Shown piece by piece: positions 13,037-26,039 of a stretch of 64,000 nucleotides of DNA. The notes under the pieces are model-generated. The model was not told the origin of the DNA, made no database searches, and was given only the letters and a program-made list of their open reading frames with translations. The number at the start of each line of letters is the position of its first letter. Within the stretch, counting starts at the first letter, position 1. Origin of the DNA: Welwitschia mirabilis (lineage: Eukaryota > Gnetophyta > Gnetopsida > Welwitschiales); NCBI GenBank assembly GCA_051453625.1, contig JBOZIK010000001.1:237581356-237645355 (forward strand), written 5' to 3'. A program made the translations under genes and the position numbers.

Positions 13037-13739
13037 TTCATCTTTTATGCATTTTAGGTTTCACTATTTCTTCATATTAGAATTTTATACTGATTTTTCT
13101 TCATCTGGTTTTAAATTCTAGTAATCACATATCTATTAAATTTTATTGTCATTTTATAATTCTATTATAAAATTAGAAAAACTACAAAATAAAAGAGAAT
13201 TTATTTTTCCCCATTACTTTGCTTGATTAAACCTTATATTCTCATGATCTCTTAATATCATTCTCTTTCTCCTGTTCATGTTTACATTATTGAGTTAAAT
13301 TTCTTAAAAAATAAAAATAAAAATAGAAATTTGCTCATTTATTTATTAGTGAATAACTACATTTCATTTCAAAAATACAAAAAAAGGTTATTAATTTTCT
13401 TTAAAGTAATTTTTTATGAAGAAGCATTTTCTTTTTAGAACATATTTACACTTATATTTTAGGATCATATTTTAAACCAAATTCCAATTATTTTAAAGCT
13501 TTGTATTCCTATAATAATTATCTCTTTTGTTCATATTTATTTTATTTTCTTGTAATTAATGTTTAATTACATGTAGTTAGTAAAAAGTAGTTGCATCAAT
13601 TTTAGTACTAGAAGGATGACTCCTTGTGTAGGTTCCTTATTATCTTATTGATTATTTTCTTAAATTCATTTTTTTTACCATTTGTCATTACCTAACACCT
13701 TATTACACTCTACAATAACTATAATGCCAATCTCAATTC
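13037..13739 (+). other. Element 0 leader between 5' LTR and gag
   Basis: This is an A+T-rich stretch without recognisable coding. A primer-binding site should follow the LTR end at 13036, but the sequence there (TTCATCTTTTATGC) does not match a familiar plant PBS. The tRNA type is undetermined. Confidence 0.5.
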
Positions 13740-14418
13740 ATGATAAAAAAACCAGCATTTCTAAAGATGAGTACAAGATACTTATTCAATAACATCCTTT
13801 AACTTTCACCCCTAATCAACTTTACGCTAGGAATAACTAGAGGAGTTATTGGGAAAACTACCTAATTCATTCCACTAAAAGGATATTACTGTTAGCTATT
13901 AAAAAGCTGGTACTACTAAACAATGAAAACAAGGTTTTTTTTAAGGATCCCTTTTTTTAGAAATATAATAAAAATGAAGAATTTGTAAATGAATGGAATC
14001 ATAAAGAAAAACCTCAAACATTATGAAAACCTAGATTACAAATCTAAAAAAAATATTATGATGATAATAACTTGTTTGAGTATGTAATAAATTATTAGAA
14101 GCCATCAAAAACTCAACAACCTAAGGAAAATAAACCTCAAATTTAATTGACTAAAGTTAACATGCTCTGGAAGGTTGTTAATGACATTAAACAAGGATTC
14201 AAAACAAGAAAAATTGCTTTAACAGAGGATTTAATGACATTCCAATCCATTCCTCTATTTCTTATTAGACAATCTTACCTAGTAAAATGTCTGAATTTAA
14301 AAAATTTAGAGGTGTTAAAGATCCTGTTATCCATGTTAGGAACTTTAAAACTCTTGTGATATGTATAATACAGAATATAATACATTATGTTACTGATTCT
14401 ATCGAGCTATTAGATGAC
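13740..14418 (+). pseudogene. Element 0 gag, 5' part (broken)
   Basis: Gag forms the virus-like particle of the retrotransposon. The best-conserved part is in the frame from 14287, where MSEFKKFRGVKDP followed by a V-H-x-R-N-F stretch matches the start of the plant Tat/Ogre capsid domain (typically P-x-F-x-x-[FY]-x-G-x-x-D-P-x-x-H). The preceding 70-codon frame (14147-14359) is probably its upstream continuation after a frameshift. Coding is cut at 14418 by the insertion of element 1 and resumes at 33025. Stops occur throughout. The start is not fixed; a candidate ATG lies near 13739. Confidence 0.6.
14414..14418. repeat. Target-site duplication ATGAC (left)
   Basis: ATGAC lies directly before the LTR terminus TGCTATAG. 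It is identical to 33020-33024 beyond the far LTR, as expected for a 5-bp gypsy integration footprint. Confidence 0.8.
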
Positions 14419-15491
14419 TGCTATAGTCATATTTATATAATGTTATGTCCTTATTTAAATCAAGTTTTATCAATTACAAATATTTACATAAACACAATAC
14501 ACTAATATATATAGGAGTAACCCGAATGTCGTAGTCTATCGAAGACCAAAGTAGGAATAAGAGAGTTGATTTTCATAAGGAAAAGCACTTGTACTTTAAC
14601 TCCAGAAATAACTTTCAATGTATAAAAGTAAAATGCAACATACGTATGCAAAGATAATTTAGAAGAAGAAAATAATAATGCACCTAACCTAAACTAATCA
14701 TGCATAACCTTGACAAAGGTTTCCCTCATAACCTATATTACTAAGGAAACTATCACTGAATCAGAAGCAACATAGGCTATAAGAGTGAGAAATAATCATG
14801 CATTAAAATCATAAAATAAGTATTTTGTATTAAAACCACATCCATGCTATAAAGTAGCCACATCTCAATGAAGGATGCCACCTAACACCAAGTAAAATGT
14901 CTCTCCACAACTTCAAGGATCAATATTTGACCCTTTGATCTCCTATCATAGAATTTTAGGTGCAAATGAAGAAAAGCAGGCATTGAGGGTGAGAGAAATA
15001 TTTATTGATACATAATCACATAATAAGATAGACATATAAGCATAGGTAAAACCATACTAATAGCACTAAGAGAAATAAGCAGACAATTGATAGAAATTAG
15101 GTGAGTATTTAGTACAAATGTTATAAGAGTATTACCCAGCTAATCATACAGATGATAAAGGAGATTATGCCATATTATAAATAATTCACATTAGTTATCA
15201 GATTAATTATAGTTAGCATTCCTATTATCATGAATTACTATTTAGATGATGAGATGACCTTTTACAAATATTTCATTAGTGCATCAGCCTCAATGTTTTG
15301 CAAGAAGTTGTCTTAGAAATGTAAAGTATTAAGAATTATCCAAAATGTTGTAAATCATTATGGATATAAAATGTTTTTATCTCTTTTATCTCTACTCTTT
15401 AGTATTGTGGAAATTAACCATTTGTTCATTTATTAACCTATAAGACTAATCAAAATACCTTATCAAATATGCATAAGTTAGTAGTGCAATA
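14419..15491 (-). repeat. Element 1 3' LTR
   Basis: The repeat is ~1.07 kb, starting TGCTATAGTCATATTTATA and ending GTAGTGCAATA on the plus strand. It aligns over its length with 31308-32393, 39028-40678 and 58692-59942. The family termini on the plus strand are TGTTG...CAACA. Inside lie family words such as 'aaaggtttccctcataa' and 'aaactatcactgaatcag'. Confidence 0.8.
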
Positions 15492-15515
15492 TAGCCTTCC
15501 ACTTAGCCTTGTTAG
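15492..15515 (-). other. Polypurine tract of element 1
   Basis: On the minus strand, directly before the 3' LTR, the sequence reads AAGGCTAAGTGGAAGGC, a purine-rich priming site for plus-strand synthesis. The equivalent in element 2 at 40679-40700 reads AAGGCTTAATGGAGGGC. Confidence 0.6.
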
Positions 15516-16400
15516 TTCCTAATAAAACCAAGTTGTAAACTATGTTTGCAAGACATCTTATTAAATAATAAAATAATTATAATACTTAAGAAAATTATCT
15601 TAAAAATATTTTCAAAAATTATACAGATACAAACTAGATCATAAGTAATCAAAAAAACTTAACATTTCACTTGCTAGAAACTTAGCCAGCCAGTTATTCG
15701 AGTTGTCATCTAGATAATAGATGGGACAACAAGCTTGAAAAACATTTTTAAAATCAAGAATCTTTAATAAAATTTTTATTTTTTATAGATAAATAGTAAA
15801 TGTAAAAAAATACCACTACATTAAATTAAATAGTAATGAAATAGAAAAATTGTCCAAGTAAAATTAACCCTCATCATAACATGTATAGATAAAAGATGAT
15901 CATGAAAAATTAGGTAAAAATTAGTATACCATATTGAAAAAATAATGTATCTATAAAATCAAAGAGTTTTTAGAAGAAAAGTGAATAGAAGGGGAGATAC
16001 AAAATAATAATAAAAAATCACTTCCTTCATAGATGCATGATAAACTTTATTTGGCAGTTGGCTCAAGATCAAGGGTAGAAGAGGGAGGATGTGCAGAATC
16101 TGTGAGAAAATAGAGGTCAAAAAATGTGGAGATATCTTTGACTGTCTCATCACCCTAGATACATACCATCTAAGTAATATCCACTATCACACTCTACTAA
16201 ATGAAAATAATGTTCTAGTTCATGTCAATGATCTAATCCTCATAGTATTGGATTCTTCTGTCAATAGATAGGATCCTCTGCTCTAATGTCTACCGTTTAT
16301 AATCAAGTACTTATATCCTTTGATTAATAGTCTAGATCCTTTAATCAAGTAACTCGATATATATGTCAAAGAAATCACTAATGGTCTTAGTGGTTTCAGC
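15516..16400 (-). other. Element 1 region between 3' ORF and polypurine tract
   Basis: This stretch is noncoding, with many A-runs. It is repeated at 20440-21060 and at 40700-41340. It contains one of the recurrent 'tcatctagataatag' palindromes near 15710. The 60-64-codon frames at 15959-16271 lie on opposite strands over one another and are not supported. Confidence 0.6.
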
Positions 16401-17345
16401 TAGAAGAGATTATATTTCCTTGAGTGAAGCTATAATCATAGGTCTCTATAGCTAAGAACTCTCTGTCTCTCCTGGAACATGTATATTCATGTCCTATAAA
16501 TAGTGAGCTGAAGTTTAAATTTATAATAAAGATTGCTTACTCTAATTCTTTGATATCCTAAATTATTTAAAGAGTACTAAGAGGAAGCATAGGTAACTAA
16601 GCATCTGAATTTGTCATGCCTTGACCATAGATTTGAGTCTCCTCCAAATAAAACTAGGAAGATCCATTTGGTCTTTCTATCAAAATGTTGTCAATATCTG
16701 CAAATGTTCTATCATAAGTAATTATTATGAAAATATGGACTGATGTTATGAATCATTCCTTTCATGTAAAACTCTATATCTAAAAATTATCTAAGTAATA
16801 AGCACCCCCCGTCGATCAGTAGTAAATCAGCTGATACATCCAAAATGATGCCGCATGTCTAGCACTCCTCCGTTCCACTAACCAAGTGTATATGTATGCT
16901 TCTAAGCCTACTAAGACCATGATAACTATAATATGGGATGTAAAAATCACTATCTTATGGTCCCATATGTATGCAAAAATCATATCCTATAGCTAACAAT
17001 GAGCATCAGGTCACCTCTCAATATGCATGGTGTCATAGAATTCCCTTGTCTATGAAATATAATACAATTTATGTACATCTATAATGCATCTAATCGATAA
17101 ATATATAAGTTTCTAGTCTATCTATGGCTTAATACAACTTATAAAATCTCCAAGGTATTACTCAATGTGGATACTAGATGTCTATATGGTCATAGAACAT
17201 CCGTGTTGAGGTGGTGAATGTACAGGCTCTGCATGCTCTATCTTTGGCTCAACTATGGAAACTACCTCATACTCTACTACCTTGGTCTTAGACTCAGCTT
17301 ATTTATCTCTATGGATATGGGGCCTACTCAATCAGAAACACAAAA
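16401..17345 (-). pseudogene. 3' ORF of element 1, copy a (Transposase_32-like)
   Basis: This is a decayed minus-strand reading frame after integrase in element order. The same protein can be followed in copies b (21340-22275) and c (41300-42087 plus 49456-49600). Shared features are an R-S-I-H-M/I-x-L stretch near the middle, a hydrophobic I-L-D-[IV]-S block, a T-P-T-Y-x-x-x-H-R-G-L-I-like block in b and c, and a carboxy-terminal W-[RK]-R-L-E block. This layout resembles the 'putative plant transposon protein' family found downstream of integrase in Athila elements. No enzymatic residues are known for that family. In this copy stops interrupt nearly every block. Confidence 0.45.
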
Positions 17346-20300
17346 AAATGTCATGCAAACATAGAAAGACATGTCGAAAACATCACATGAATGTCCAATA
17401 ATGACCCCCGAAAATAGATTAAAAAATAAAAACTACTAAAAATATGTCTTTTACCCTCCTAAAAGTCGCAATACATCCTAAATTTTCTAAACATAAGAAG
17501 AAAAATGAGAAATATGCAAAAAATTAAAAAGTTGTGTTTTAAGTGGTCCCCACATAATGTGAAAAATTAAAGTGCTCAAATAAAAAATGTAATCTAATAG
17601 AATCATAGAACACATCAAACTAATCAATTTTATATAAAGAACAACTATGTTTTGATTTACAATTTTTAAGAAAATAAGTGTGAAAGATATAATGTTTAAA
17701 AAACCTTATAAAACACAAAATTGCTTATAACTTAAAAAATACATAGTGGAATTCAAATATATAAGTTTGAAATTAAAGATCAAANNNNNNNNNNNNNNNN
17801 NNNNNNNNNNNNNNNNNNNNNNNNNNNNNNNNNNNNNNNNNNNNNNNNNNNNNNNNNNNNNNNNNNNNNNNNNNNNNNNNNNNNNNNNNNNNNAAATCAC
17901 ATAAATCTAAACACGAAATTAGTTAAGACAAATTCTAAAACATTGGTATAGGTCATAGGGATCATTGTCTCTTAAATAAATGAGTGAAAACAATAAATAA
18001 ATAAGGAAAAAGTGAGAAAAAAGAATTTGAGATATAGTTATATAATACTATCTTTTAGTCATGTCATCTGAACAATAGCTCTAGGATGACTGTAAAAAAA
18101 AATTAGACTGTTGTCCTTTTAATGTCATCTAAATGATCAGGTGAATGATAGGGCATTTAAAAGTTTTTTTAAAAAAAGATGTTAACTAGTAAACTTAGGC
18201 TCAGATTTTAACAAAAAAACTCAAAAAGATAGAAAATAAGAAAGAAAACCAAGAAAATTAAGATAAACAAAATAAATGCCTAAGGAAAAAATTTATAACT
18301 AAAGAAAATAGACTATTTAGACTAAAACCTATTAATAAAAGCTAAATAAATGTACCAAAATATAAAAAAAAGAAAAATAAACTTAGAACTCTGAAAGCTA
18401 TGAGTGAACTTATAAAAAACTATGAAATAAAAAAGATGTTCTTTTTTATTTCAAATGCTTATTTAGAAAAAATGATATAACATGAAAGAATAGTAAGGAA
18501 ACTACTAAATGATTAAGATCCTATAAAAGAATGAGAAAATTTGTAAATGACTTTGAATTCCCAAATTCAAAAGTTGAATAAACACATCATGAAAATGGAT
18601 ATAAAGACCAAGAAAAAGATTATTTACTTATCCTAAATACTAAACTAGAAAATTATCAAAGAAGACATCATAAACTTACCTAAGTAAATATACATGATAA
18701 AATGTATAAACTTTATAAAGTCTAACTCAAAAAGGCAGTTGTTATGATGATATTCAAAAGTTTAAGTTCTTAGAATAATAAATGTCAATATCAAAAGTTG
18801 CTTAGAAATGAACTCACCTACTCTCACCCCACAAATACACCTAAATATTCAAAAGTGAAATGACCGAGTAGAAAAGAAAATAAACAATGTTTCTGANNNN
18901 NNNNNNNNNNNNNNNNNNNNNNNNNNNNNNNNNNNNNNNNNNNNNNNNNNNNNNNNNNNNNNNNNNNNNNNNNNNNNNNNNNNNNNNNNNNNNNNNATTC
19001 AAATCTATAAGTTTAAAATTGAAGATCACAAAAACTAAGCAATATATGTGAGAACTACACATCAAAAAACTGAAAAATAAGAGAAAAAATTAAAAAATAG
19101 AAGGATAGAGAAGCATACATCATTTTTGAAAATTTAGTGAAATCTCATGAATCTAAACATGAAATCAGTTGAGACAAATTCTAAAAAATTGGTATAGGTC
19201 ATAGGGATCATTGTCTCTCAAAAGAATAAGTGAAAACAATAAATAAATAAGGAAAATGAGAAAAAATAATTTGAGATATAGTTATATAATACTATCATCT
19301 AGTCATGTCATACAAACAATACCTCTAGGATGAATCTTAAAAAAATTAGAATGTTGTCTTCTTAATATTATCTAGATTGGTCATGTCATCTAAATAATAC
19401 CTCTACGATGATTCTAAAAAAAATTAGAATGTTGTCTTCTTAATATCATCTAGATGACCAAGTGGATGATAGGGTACTTAAAAAATAATAAAAAAGTTGT
19501 TAACAAGCAAACTTAGGCTTAGATTTTAACAAAAAAACTTATAAAGATAGAAAATAAGAAATAAAACCAAGAAAATCAAGAGAAACAAATTAAATGCCTA
19601 AGAAAAAAATTATAACTAAAGAAAATAGACTATCTAGACCGAAACCTATTAATAAAAGCTAAGTGGATGTACTGAAATAGAAAACAAAAAAGAAAAATAA
19701 ACTTAGAACTCCATAACCTATAAGGGAACTTATAAAAAACTATGAAACAAAAAATATGTTATTTTTTATTTTAAATGATTATTTAGAAAAATGATATAAC
19801 ATGAAAGAACAGTAAGGAAACTACTAAATGATTAAGATCCTATAAAAGAATGAGAAAATGTATAAGTGACTTTGAAATTTCCAAATTCAAAAGTTGAAGA
19901 AACACATCATGAAAATGGATATAAAGAATAAGGAAAAGATTATTTACCTACCTTGAGTACTAGACTATCAAATTCTCAAATAAAACATCATAAAGTTACC
20001 TATTTATAAAGTTTTACTTAAAAAGGCAATGGTTATGATGACATTTAAGAGTTTAAGTTCTTAGAATAATAAATGTCAACATCAAAGTTGCTTATAAATG
20101 AACTCACCTACTCTTACTCCACAAATACAACTGAATCTTCAAAAGTGAAATAACCAAGTGGGAATACTAAGAGTCTAGAAAACAAATAATGTTTCTGATG
20201 ATACTAGAAACACCATTAATCTTATATCCTCAAAGTTTATTATAACTTTTTCTATGATGAGGGAAGTGCAACCATAATTATAGGAGTAGGAACCCACGAA

Positions 20301-20440
20301 GCATGACTAACTGATCACCCAGTGGAGTCCCCAAAGCTACTAATACTACCAAAGATTCCTTTCAGAAAAATTTACCCTAGTGTTATAGAACAATATAATA
20401 ACCATGTATTTTTCTTGAACTACAAAATATAATAGATCAT
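17346..20440 (-). repeat. Element 1 spacer (duplicated around gaps)
   Basis: This is a noncoding spacer between integrase and the 3' ORF. The stretch 17894-18896 is repeated at 19140-20180 with ~5 percent difference, and the end at 17784 overlaps the start at 18997. The contig between the two 100-N gaps therefore looks like an alternative allele. Family words include 'cataaaacacaca', 'gtcatgtcatct', 'catgaaagaa' and 'ccctagtgttatagaa'. Beside them run several 'tcatctagatga'-type palindromes. Confidence 0.7.
19305..19462. repeat. Local ~77-bp tandem duplication
   Basis: Two adjacent units each run from CATGTCAT through 'aatacctct', 'attagaatgttgtcttctt' and end in a 'tatctagat' palindrome. 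The other spacer copies have a single unit, so this is a recent slip or unequal exchange. Confidence 0.75.
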
Positions 20441-23400
20441 GATTGTTCAGATCATCATCTGGATGATGAAGAAGATGATTACATTAGAAAATGTCTTTAA
20501 AATTAGGAACCTATGAAAGAATTTTTATCTTTACAAATAATCAATAAATGTGATAAAATATTCCTCCTCCACTAAATTAAACATTAATAAAATATAAAAA
20601 TTATCTAAATAAAACATGTAAAGATAAAAGATGGTTATGAACAGTTAGGTAAAAATCAATATGCCATACTCAAAAAATAATGTATTTATAAAATAAAAGT
20701 GTTTTTTTACAAAAATGCATAGAATAGAAGATACAAAATAATGATTCAAAATAATAATAGAAAATCACTTCCCTTATTAATGTGTAATAAAATCTAGTTT
20801 GACAGTCAGTTCAAGAGCAGGGGAAGAAGAGGAAGGATGCTCAAGATCTGTGGGNNNNNNNNNNNNNNNNNNNNNNNNNNNNNNNNNNNNNNNNNNNNNN
20901 NNNNNNNNNNNNNNNNNNNNNNNNNNNNNNNNNNNNNNNNNNNNNNNNNNNNNNAAAATAATAATAGAAAATCACTTCCCTTATTAACGTGTAATAAAAT
21001 CTAGTTTGACAGTCAGCTCAAGAGCAGGGGAAGAAGAGGAAGGATGCTCAAGATCTGTGGGAAAATGGAGGTTTAAAGATGTAGAGATACACTAACTATC
21101 ACATTTCCCTAAACACGTATGACCTCAAGAATATCCAGTAGTACACTCTGTTAAATAAAAAATGACATGCTGGCACATGTCAATTATGTAATTCCTTGAG
21201 TGCTGTACTCTCCTCTTAATAGATATGATCTTCTGCTCTAATGTATTTTATCTTTAATCAAGTACCTGTGTCCTCTGATTAATAGTATGGATCCTCTGAT
21301 TAAGTAAATAGATACTTCCATCAATGAAATATTTAATGGTCTTAGTGGTCTCAGCTAGAAGAGCCTNNNNNNNNNNTAAATAAAGCTCCGACAAGTCTCT
21401 ATATCTAAGGCCACTCTGCCTTTCTTAAAACCTATATATCCATGTCCTATAAATAGTAAGCTAAAATATGAATGTATAATAAATGTTAATCTCCCATAAG
21501 ATCTAGTATTCCAAACCATCTAAATAGCGCTAAGAGGAGGCATGGGTAACTAAGTATTTGAAGTTATTGTGCCTCCACCATAGATTCAAGTCTCCTCCAA
21601 ACAAAAGTAGAAAGATTCATTTTCTTTCCCTATTTAAACCTTGCCAATATTTACAAATGTGCTATCATAGCATGAATATCATGGAAAGATGGACTAATTT
21701 TATAGATCAATCCTCTATGAAAAAATTTATATGTGGGCGTTAGCTATGTAATAAGTACCTCCCATCGATCAGTGATAAGATCAGTTGATATATCCAAAAT
21801 GACGGCATATGCCTAGCGCTTCTTAGTTCCATCAATCAAATTCATATGAATACTCCTAAGCTCACTAATATCTATGATAACTACAATATTAAATTGAAGA
21901 ATTACTATCTTGTAATCCTATATGTATGAAATAATCATATCTTATAACTGACCATGAGTATTAAGTCGCTTCTCAATATGCATGATGTCATAGAATTCCC
22001 TATCTTTAAAACATAATATGATCCATGTTCATTTTTAACCCATTTAAGCTATAAATATTTAAGTCTTTGGTCTACCTCTGACTCAATACAGCTCATAAAA
22101 TCTTAGAAGTATTACTCGACATGGATACTAGCTATCTACATGATCATAGAACATCCATGTGGAAGTGACGGATGTGCATGCTCTATATGCTCTATCTGTG
22201 ACTTAACTATGGGACCTGCCTCTTACTCTACTACATAAGCCTTATCCTTAAGCTATCTAGATCTACACCTATAAGGTCTACTCAATCGAAAATACAAAAA
22301 ATGTCGTGTAAAAAACAAAAAGACATGTCAAAAACATTGCATGAATGCATTATAATGACCCCTAAAAATCGATAAAAACTATTAAAAAAGCTAAAAATAT
22401 ATTCTAACCCCTCCCTTAAAAGTTGTAATGCATTTTAAATTGCCTAAAAATGAGAATAAAAATAAGAAATACATGTAAAATCAAAAAGTTCTATTTTAAG
22501 TGGGTCCCACATAAAGTGAAAATTTAAAGTGCTCAAACAAAAAATCTAATCTAGTAGAATCATAAAACATGTTAAATTAATCATTTTTGTCTAAAGGATT
22601 ACTATGTTTCAACCTATAGTTTGTGAGAAAATGAGTGTGAAAGATGGAATGTTTAAAACACCTCATAAAACACACAATTTCTCTAACTCAAAAAAAATGT
22701 AATGGAATTTAAATTTGTAAGTCCCAAATCAAAAAAACATAAAAAAATAAGAAATATATATGAAAAATATATGTTAAAAGCTAAAAAAGGGAGAACATAT
22801 TAAAAAATAGAAGGACAGAGAAACATATACATTTTTGAAAATTTAGTGAACTCTCGTGAATTTGGATATGAAATCATTTGAGACAAGCTTTGAAACGCTA
22901 GTATAGGCTAGAGAAGTCATCATCTCTTAAAGGAATAAGTGAAAATGATGAAGAAATGAGGAGAAATATGAAAAATAGGTTTGAACCATATTTATATCAC
23001 ATTTTGATCTAGTTGTATCATCTAGATGATAGCCCTAGGATGAATCTTAGAAAAAATTAGACTATCATCCTTCTAGTATTGTTTGGATAACCAAGTGAAT
23101 GACAAGTCATTTAAAATTTTTTCAAAAAGATAGATGTCAACCAAAAAACATAGGATTAGATTGATCATTTAAGTATTAAATTTTAACAAAAAATCTTAAA
23201 AAGATAGAAAATAAGAAATAAAACCAGGAAAATCAAGAGGACATAAACAAATGCTTAAGGAAGAAAATTATGGTTGTAGAAAATAGACTATTAAGGCTAA
23301 AATGTATTAATAAAAGCTAAGTGAATATGCCCAAATAGAAAATAAAATCAATATAAACTCAAAACTCTATAAGCTATAAGGTAACTCATAAAGAAACTAG

Positions 23401-24130
23401 AAAATAGAAAAGATGTTATTTTTTATTTCAAATACTTACAAAAAAAATGATATAGCATGAAAGAACAAAAAGAAAACTACTAAAAAATTAAGGTCCTATA
23501 ACATAATAAAAAAAAATATGTAAATGACTTTAAAATACTTAAACTCAAAAACTAAAGAAATATAAAATGAAGATGGATACAAGGAATGAGAAGAAGATTA
23601 TTTATCTTTCTTAAATACTAACCTAACAAACTCCCAAAGAAGACATCATAAAGTCACCTAAGTAAATATGTATGATAAAATGTATAAACTTCATAAATTT
23701 TCACTCAAAAAAGCAGTGGTTATGGTGACATCTAAAATTTTAAGTACTTAGAATAATGAATGTAAAAATCAAAAGTTACTTGAAATGAACTCATCTGCTC
23801 TCATCCTATAAATACAACCAAATATTTAAAAGTAAAATAATTAAGTGAGAATACTAAGAGTTTAAAAGATAAGCAATGCTTTTGATAACAGTAGGAACAC
23901 CACTGATCCCATAACCTTAAAGTCTATTACAACTTTTTTTTGTGATGAGGGCAGTGCAACCACAATCAGAGGAGTAAGAACCCACAAATCATGGCCAACA
24001 AACCTCCATTGAAGTTTCCATAACTATTAACATTACCTAACATTCCTTTTAGAAACATTTACCCTAGTGTGGTAGAACATCATGGTGATCATGTAGTTTT
24101 CTTGGAGTACAAAATATAATAGATCATGAT
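20440..24130 (-). repeat. Second tandem copy of element 1's 3' region
   Basis: At about 20440-20460 the spacer end passes directly into sequence matching the start of the region at 15700 ('tcatctggatgatgaagaagatg' against 'tcatctagataatagatgggaca'). The whole block then repeats: 3' ORF copy b followed by spacer. The two copies differ more than the gap-flanking duplicates do, so this looks like a genuine old duplication or the fusion of two elements. Confidence 0.65.
21340..22275 (-). pseudogene. 3' ORF of element 1, copy b (Transposase_32-like)
   Basis: This is a minus-strand coding-like frame equivalent to copy a. From the amino end, readable pieces are FYDIMHIEKRL, then IVVIIDISELRSIHMNL, then ILDISTDLITDR, then a FHRGLIYKI-like piece, then MNLSTFVWRRLE, then a hydrophobic CLLLALFRWFGI end. 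Family comparison: LVREFYANL followed by G-x-x-V-x-[FI]-S, then a DRALLLYAI...GKxxNVG-like block. Several stops interrupt it, many of which could be former CAA/CGA codons. Context: downstream of integrase in element order and upstream of the 3' LTR. Function unknown. Confidence 0.5.
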
Positions 24131-24880
24131 CATTATTTCTCTTTTTCTTTTTTTTTCTTCTTTTTTAAATTCCCACATAATCACATACTTAAAAAGATGA
24201 AGCTAAATGAGTGAGATAAAAGATAGAAAATAATACTCCTAAAAAACCCAGAATCTGAGGAATCTTTCTTCAATAAAGTCCATAGACATGGGAATGTCTC
24301 AAGATTGAATGAATTTAATCTCACCACTGTAAATGCCCAATTATGAATACTAGTCATGAATTTTCATAAAGCAATACATAAATAAAGTTTAAAATATTAT
24401 AAGGTAACATTGTAACATCAACCAAAGGAGTAGACTAATAAAGAACTTAGATAATGATAGGAAGAAAGTCCTCCTCATTGAGAAGAACCTCCAAAACAAG
24501 TTCTTCTACCATGTTCATAGTTTCATCTAAAAATCCTTTAAATAATTTCAACAATTATCTATTAATCTTCTAAATATCTCTAGTTTCTATATATAAACTT
24601 TCAAACAATCCATTATGATGCACTTTCTCTACAAGGTAAGAACTGAACCATTAAGAGGTCAACTTGTTATTCAAAAGATGAACTTTAGTGTTATATAATA
24701 AAACAAGTTAATTAAATTCAAACTTTTTATAAAATATTTTTTATCATGTTTAAACTTTTCTTTGGCTTTATGGATTAATTAATGATGTACATCATGAGTT
24801 CATTTTTCATCAAGATGATCTCATTGGGCAAATGTATATTTAAGATTTTCATAAAAATCTACAAGATTAAGTTGATAAGA
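24131..24880 (-). other. Element 1 spacer after integrase
   Basis: This is noncoding sequence that starts with a polypyrimidine run (24146-24175, purine on the coding strand). It matches 51230-51720 of element 2, including 'gggaatgtct', 'aagattg' and 'ccaaaggagtag'-type words. Part also matches 35500-35880 of element 0 in inverted orientation, as expected for an element facing the other way. Confidence 0.65.
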
Positions 24881-25700
24881 TACATGATAAGAATTATAAT
24901 ACACATTAATAGGTAATATACAAACTTTACCAGAGATAAGTTCATAAGGTGAAAAACCAAAAGAAGTATATCAAGTCATATGGTAAGCCCAAAGTAAATT
25001 GTTAAGTTTAGAGGTCTAAACTTTTTATTAATAGAGACAAGTTTTTACAACATTTTCTTTATTTTTTATTGGCATTTTTAGCCTGTCCAATAGTTTAAGA
25101 ATAATAAACATAAGATACTCTATGTTTTATACCAATGGACAAAATAAAGTCTCTAAATATCATATTAATAAAATGAGTACTCTAATCACTATTGATAACT
25201 TGAGGGAAACCAAATCTTTAAAAAATATAAGTTCTAAAGAAAATGACAAGTAGTTTAGACATCATTCAAAGAAGTAGATATGGTTTCAACTCATTTAGTC
25301 ATGTAATCCACAACCACTAAAATGTAATACTTATTAGAAAAAGATGGATGAATAGGACCTATAAAATCAATACCCCAATAATTAAAATGCTCACACTCAA
25401 AAAAGGTTTAAGAGGCATTTCCTATGAATGAATAAGGCTACATAATGCTCACAAGAATTACATCTTCTAGAAAAATCAAAGGAATCTCAAAAAAGAGTAG
25501 GCTAATAAAAATTAGAATGGAGGATTTTCATCACTATTTTATATCCACTAAAGAATCCTCACAAACATCACTGTGACAACGATGAAGGATTTCAATAATT
25601 TTTCAATCAAGCATACATTTTCTTATAATTTGGTCTTTACACCTATAGCATAAATGTGGTTCTATCCACTCATAATCACCTACTCTATAGAGAAAATTTT
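24881..25700 (-). pseudogene. Element 1 integrase (pseudogene)
   Basis: Integrase joins the element cDNA to the target. On the minus strand, a decayed HHCC zinc-finger zone (about 25440-25700) comes first: H-R-C-H-S-D-x-C-G-G can be read near 25570-25600, and a second cysteine pair lies near 25450. The catalytic core follows: W-G-I-D-F-I-G-P near 25360-25390 and [11 protein letters not shown] near 25300-25335 match the plant gypsy core start (V-D-Y-[VF]-[TS]-K-W-V-E). The later D-x-G and P-x-H-P-Q blocks are largely lost to frameshifts. The first catalytic Asp (in G-I-D-F) is present. It cannot be functional. Confidence 0.65.
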
Positions 25701-25738
25701 TCATTGATTGTAGATCCAATGTTATGGTGTTTTCCTAG

Positions 25739-25939
25739 TTACAAAATAGTTAACAATATCTGCAAACTAAGGAGGAGATAAGAAGAAGATATAGTAAAAC
25801 CCTGCTCATTATAAAAAGAATTATCAATAATGAAATCATCAAGAAAAGAAAAAATATAAGATAAATGATCAGTAACACAGTTATGCTTCCTTGGTTTATA
25901 TATGATGGTCAAGTTAAACTCTTGCATAAGGATGATTCA
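25739..25939 (-). pseudogene. Element 1 RNase H, carboxy end
   Basis: A 62-codon frame begins MQEFNLTIIYKPRKHNCVTD, matching the junction of RNase H and the tether that precedes integrase in plant gypsy pol (L-Q-E-F-D-x-x-I-x-Y-[KR]-x-G-x-x-N-x-V-A-D-x-L-S-R). The last catalytic-region Asp of V-x-D-H-L is present. Upstream is a 100-N gap (25940-26039), beyond which the sequence is already RT palm. The RT thumb and most of RNase H are therefore missing, or the gap is under-sized. Confidence 0.7.
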
Positions 25940-26039
25940 NNNNNNNNNNNNNNNNNNNNNNNNNNNNNNNNNNNNNNNNNNNNNNNNNNNNNNNNNNNNN
26001 NNNNNNNNNNNNNNNNNNNNNNNNNNNNNNNNNNNNNNN

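Noticed and set aside
24131-24880. A tRNA or small RNA gene near the pyrimidine tract
   Set aside because: No cloverleaf arms, A/B boxes or conserved RNA motif could be traced here or elsewhere in the window.
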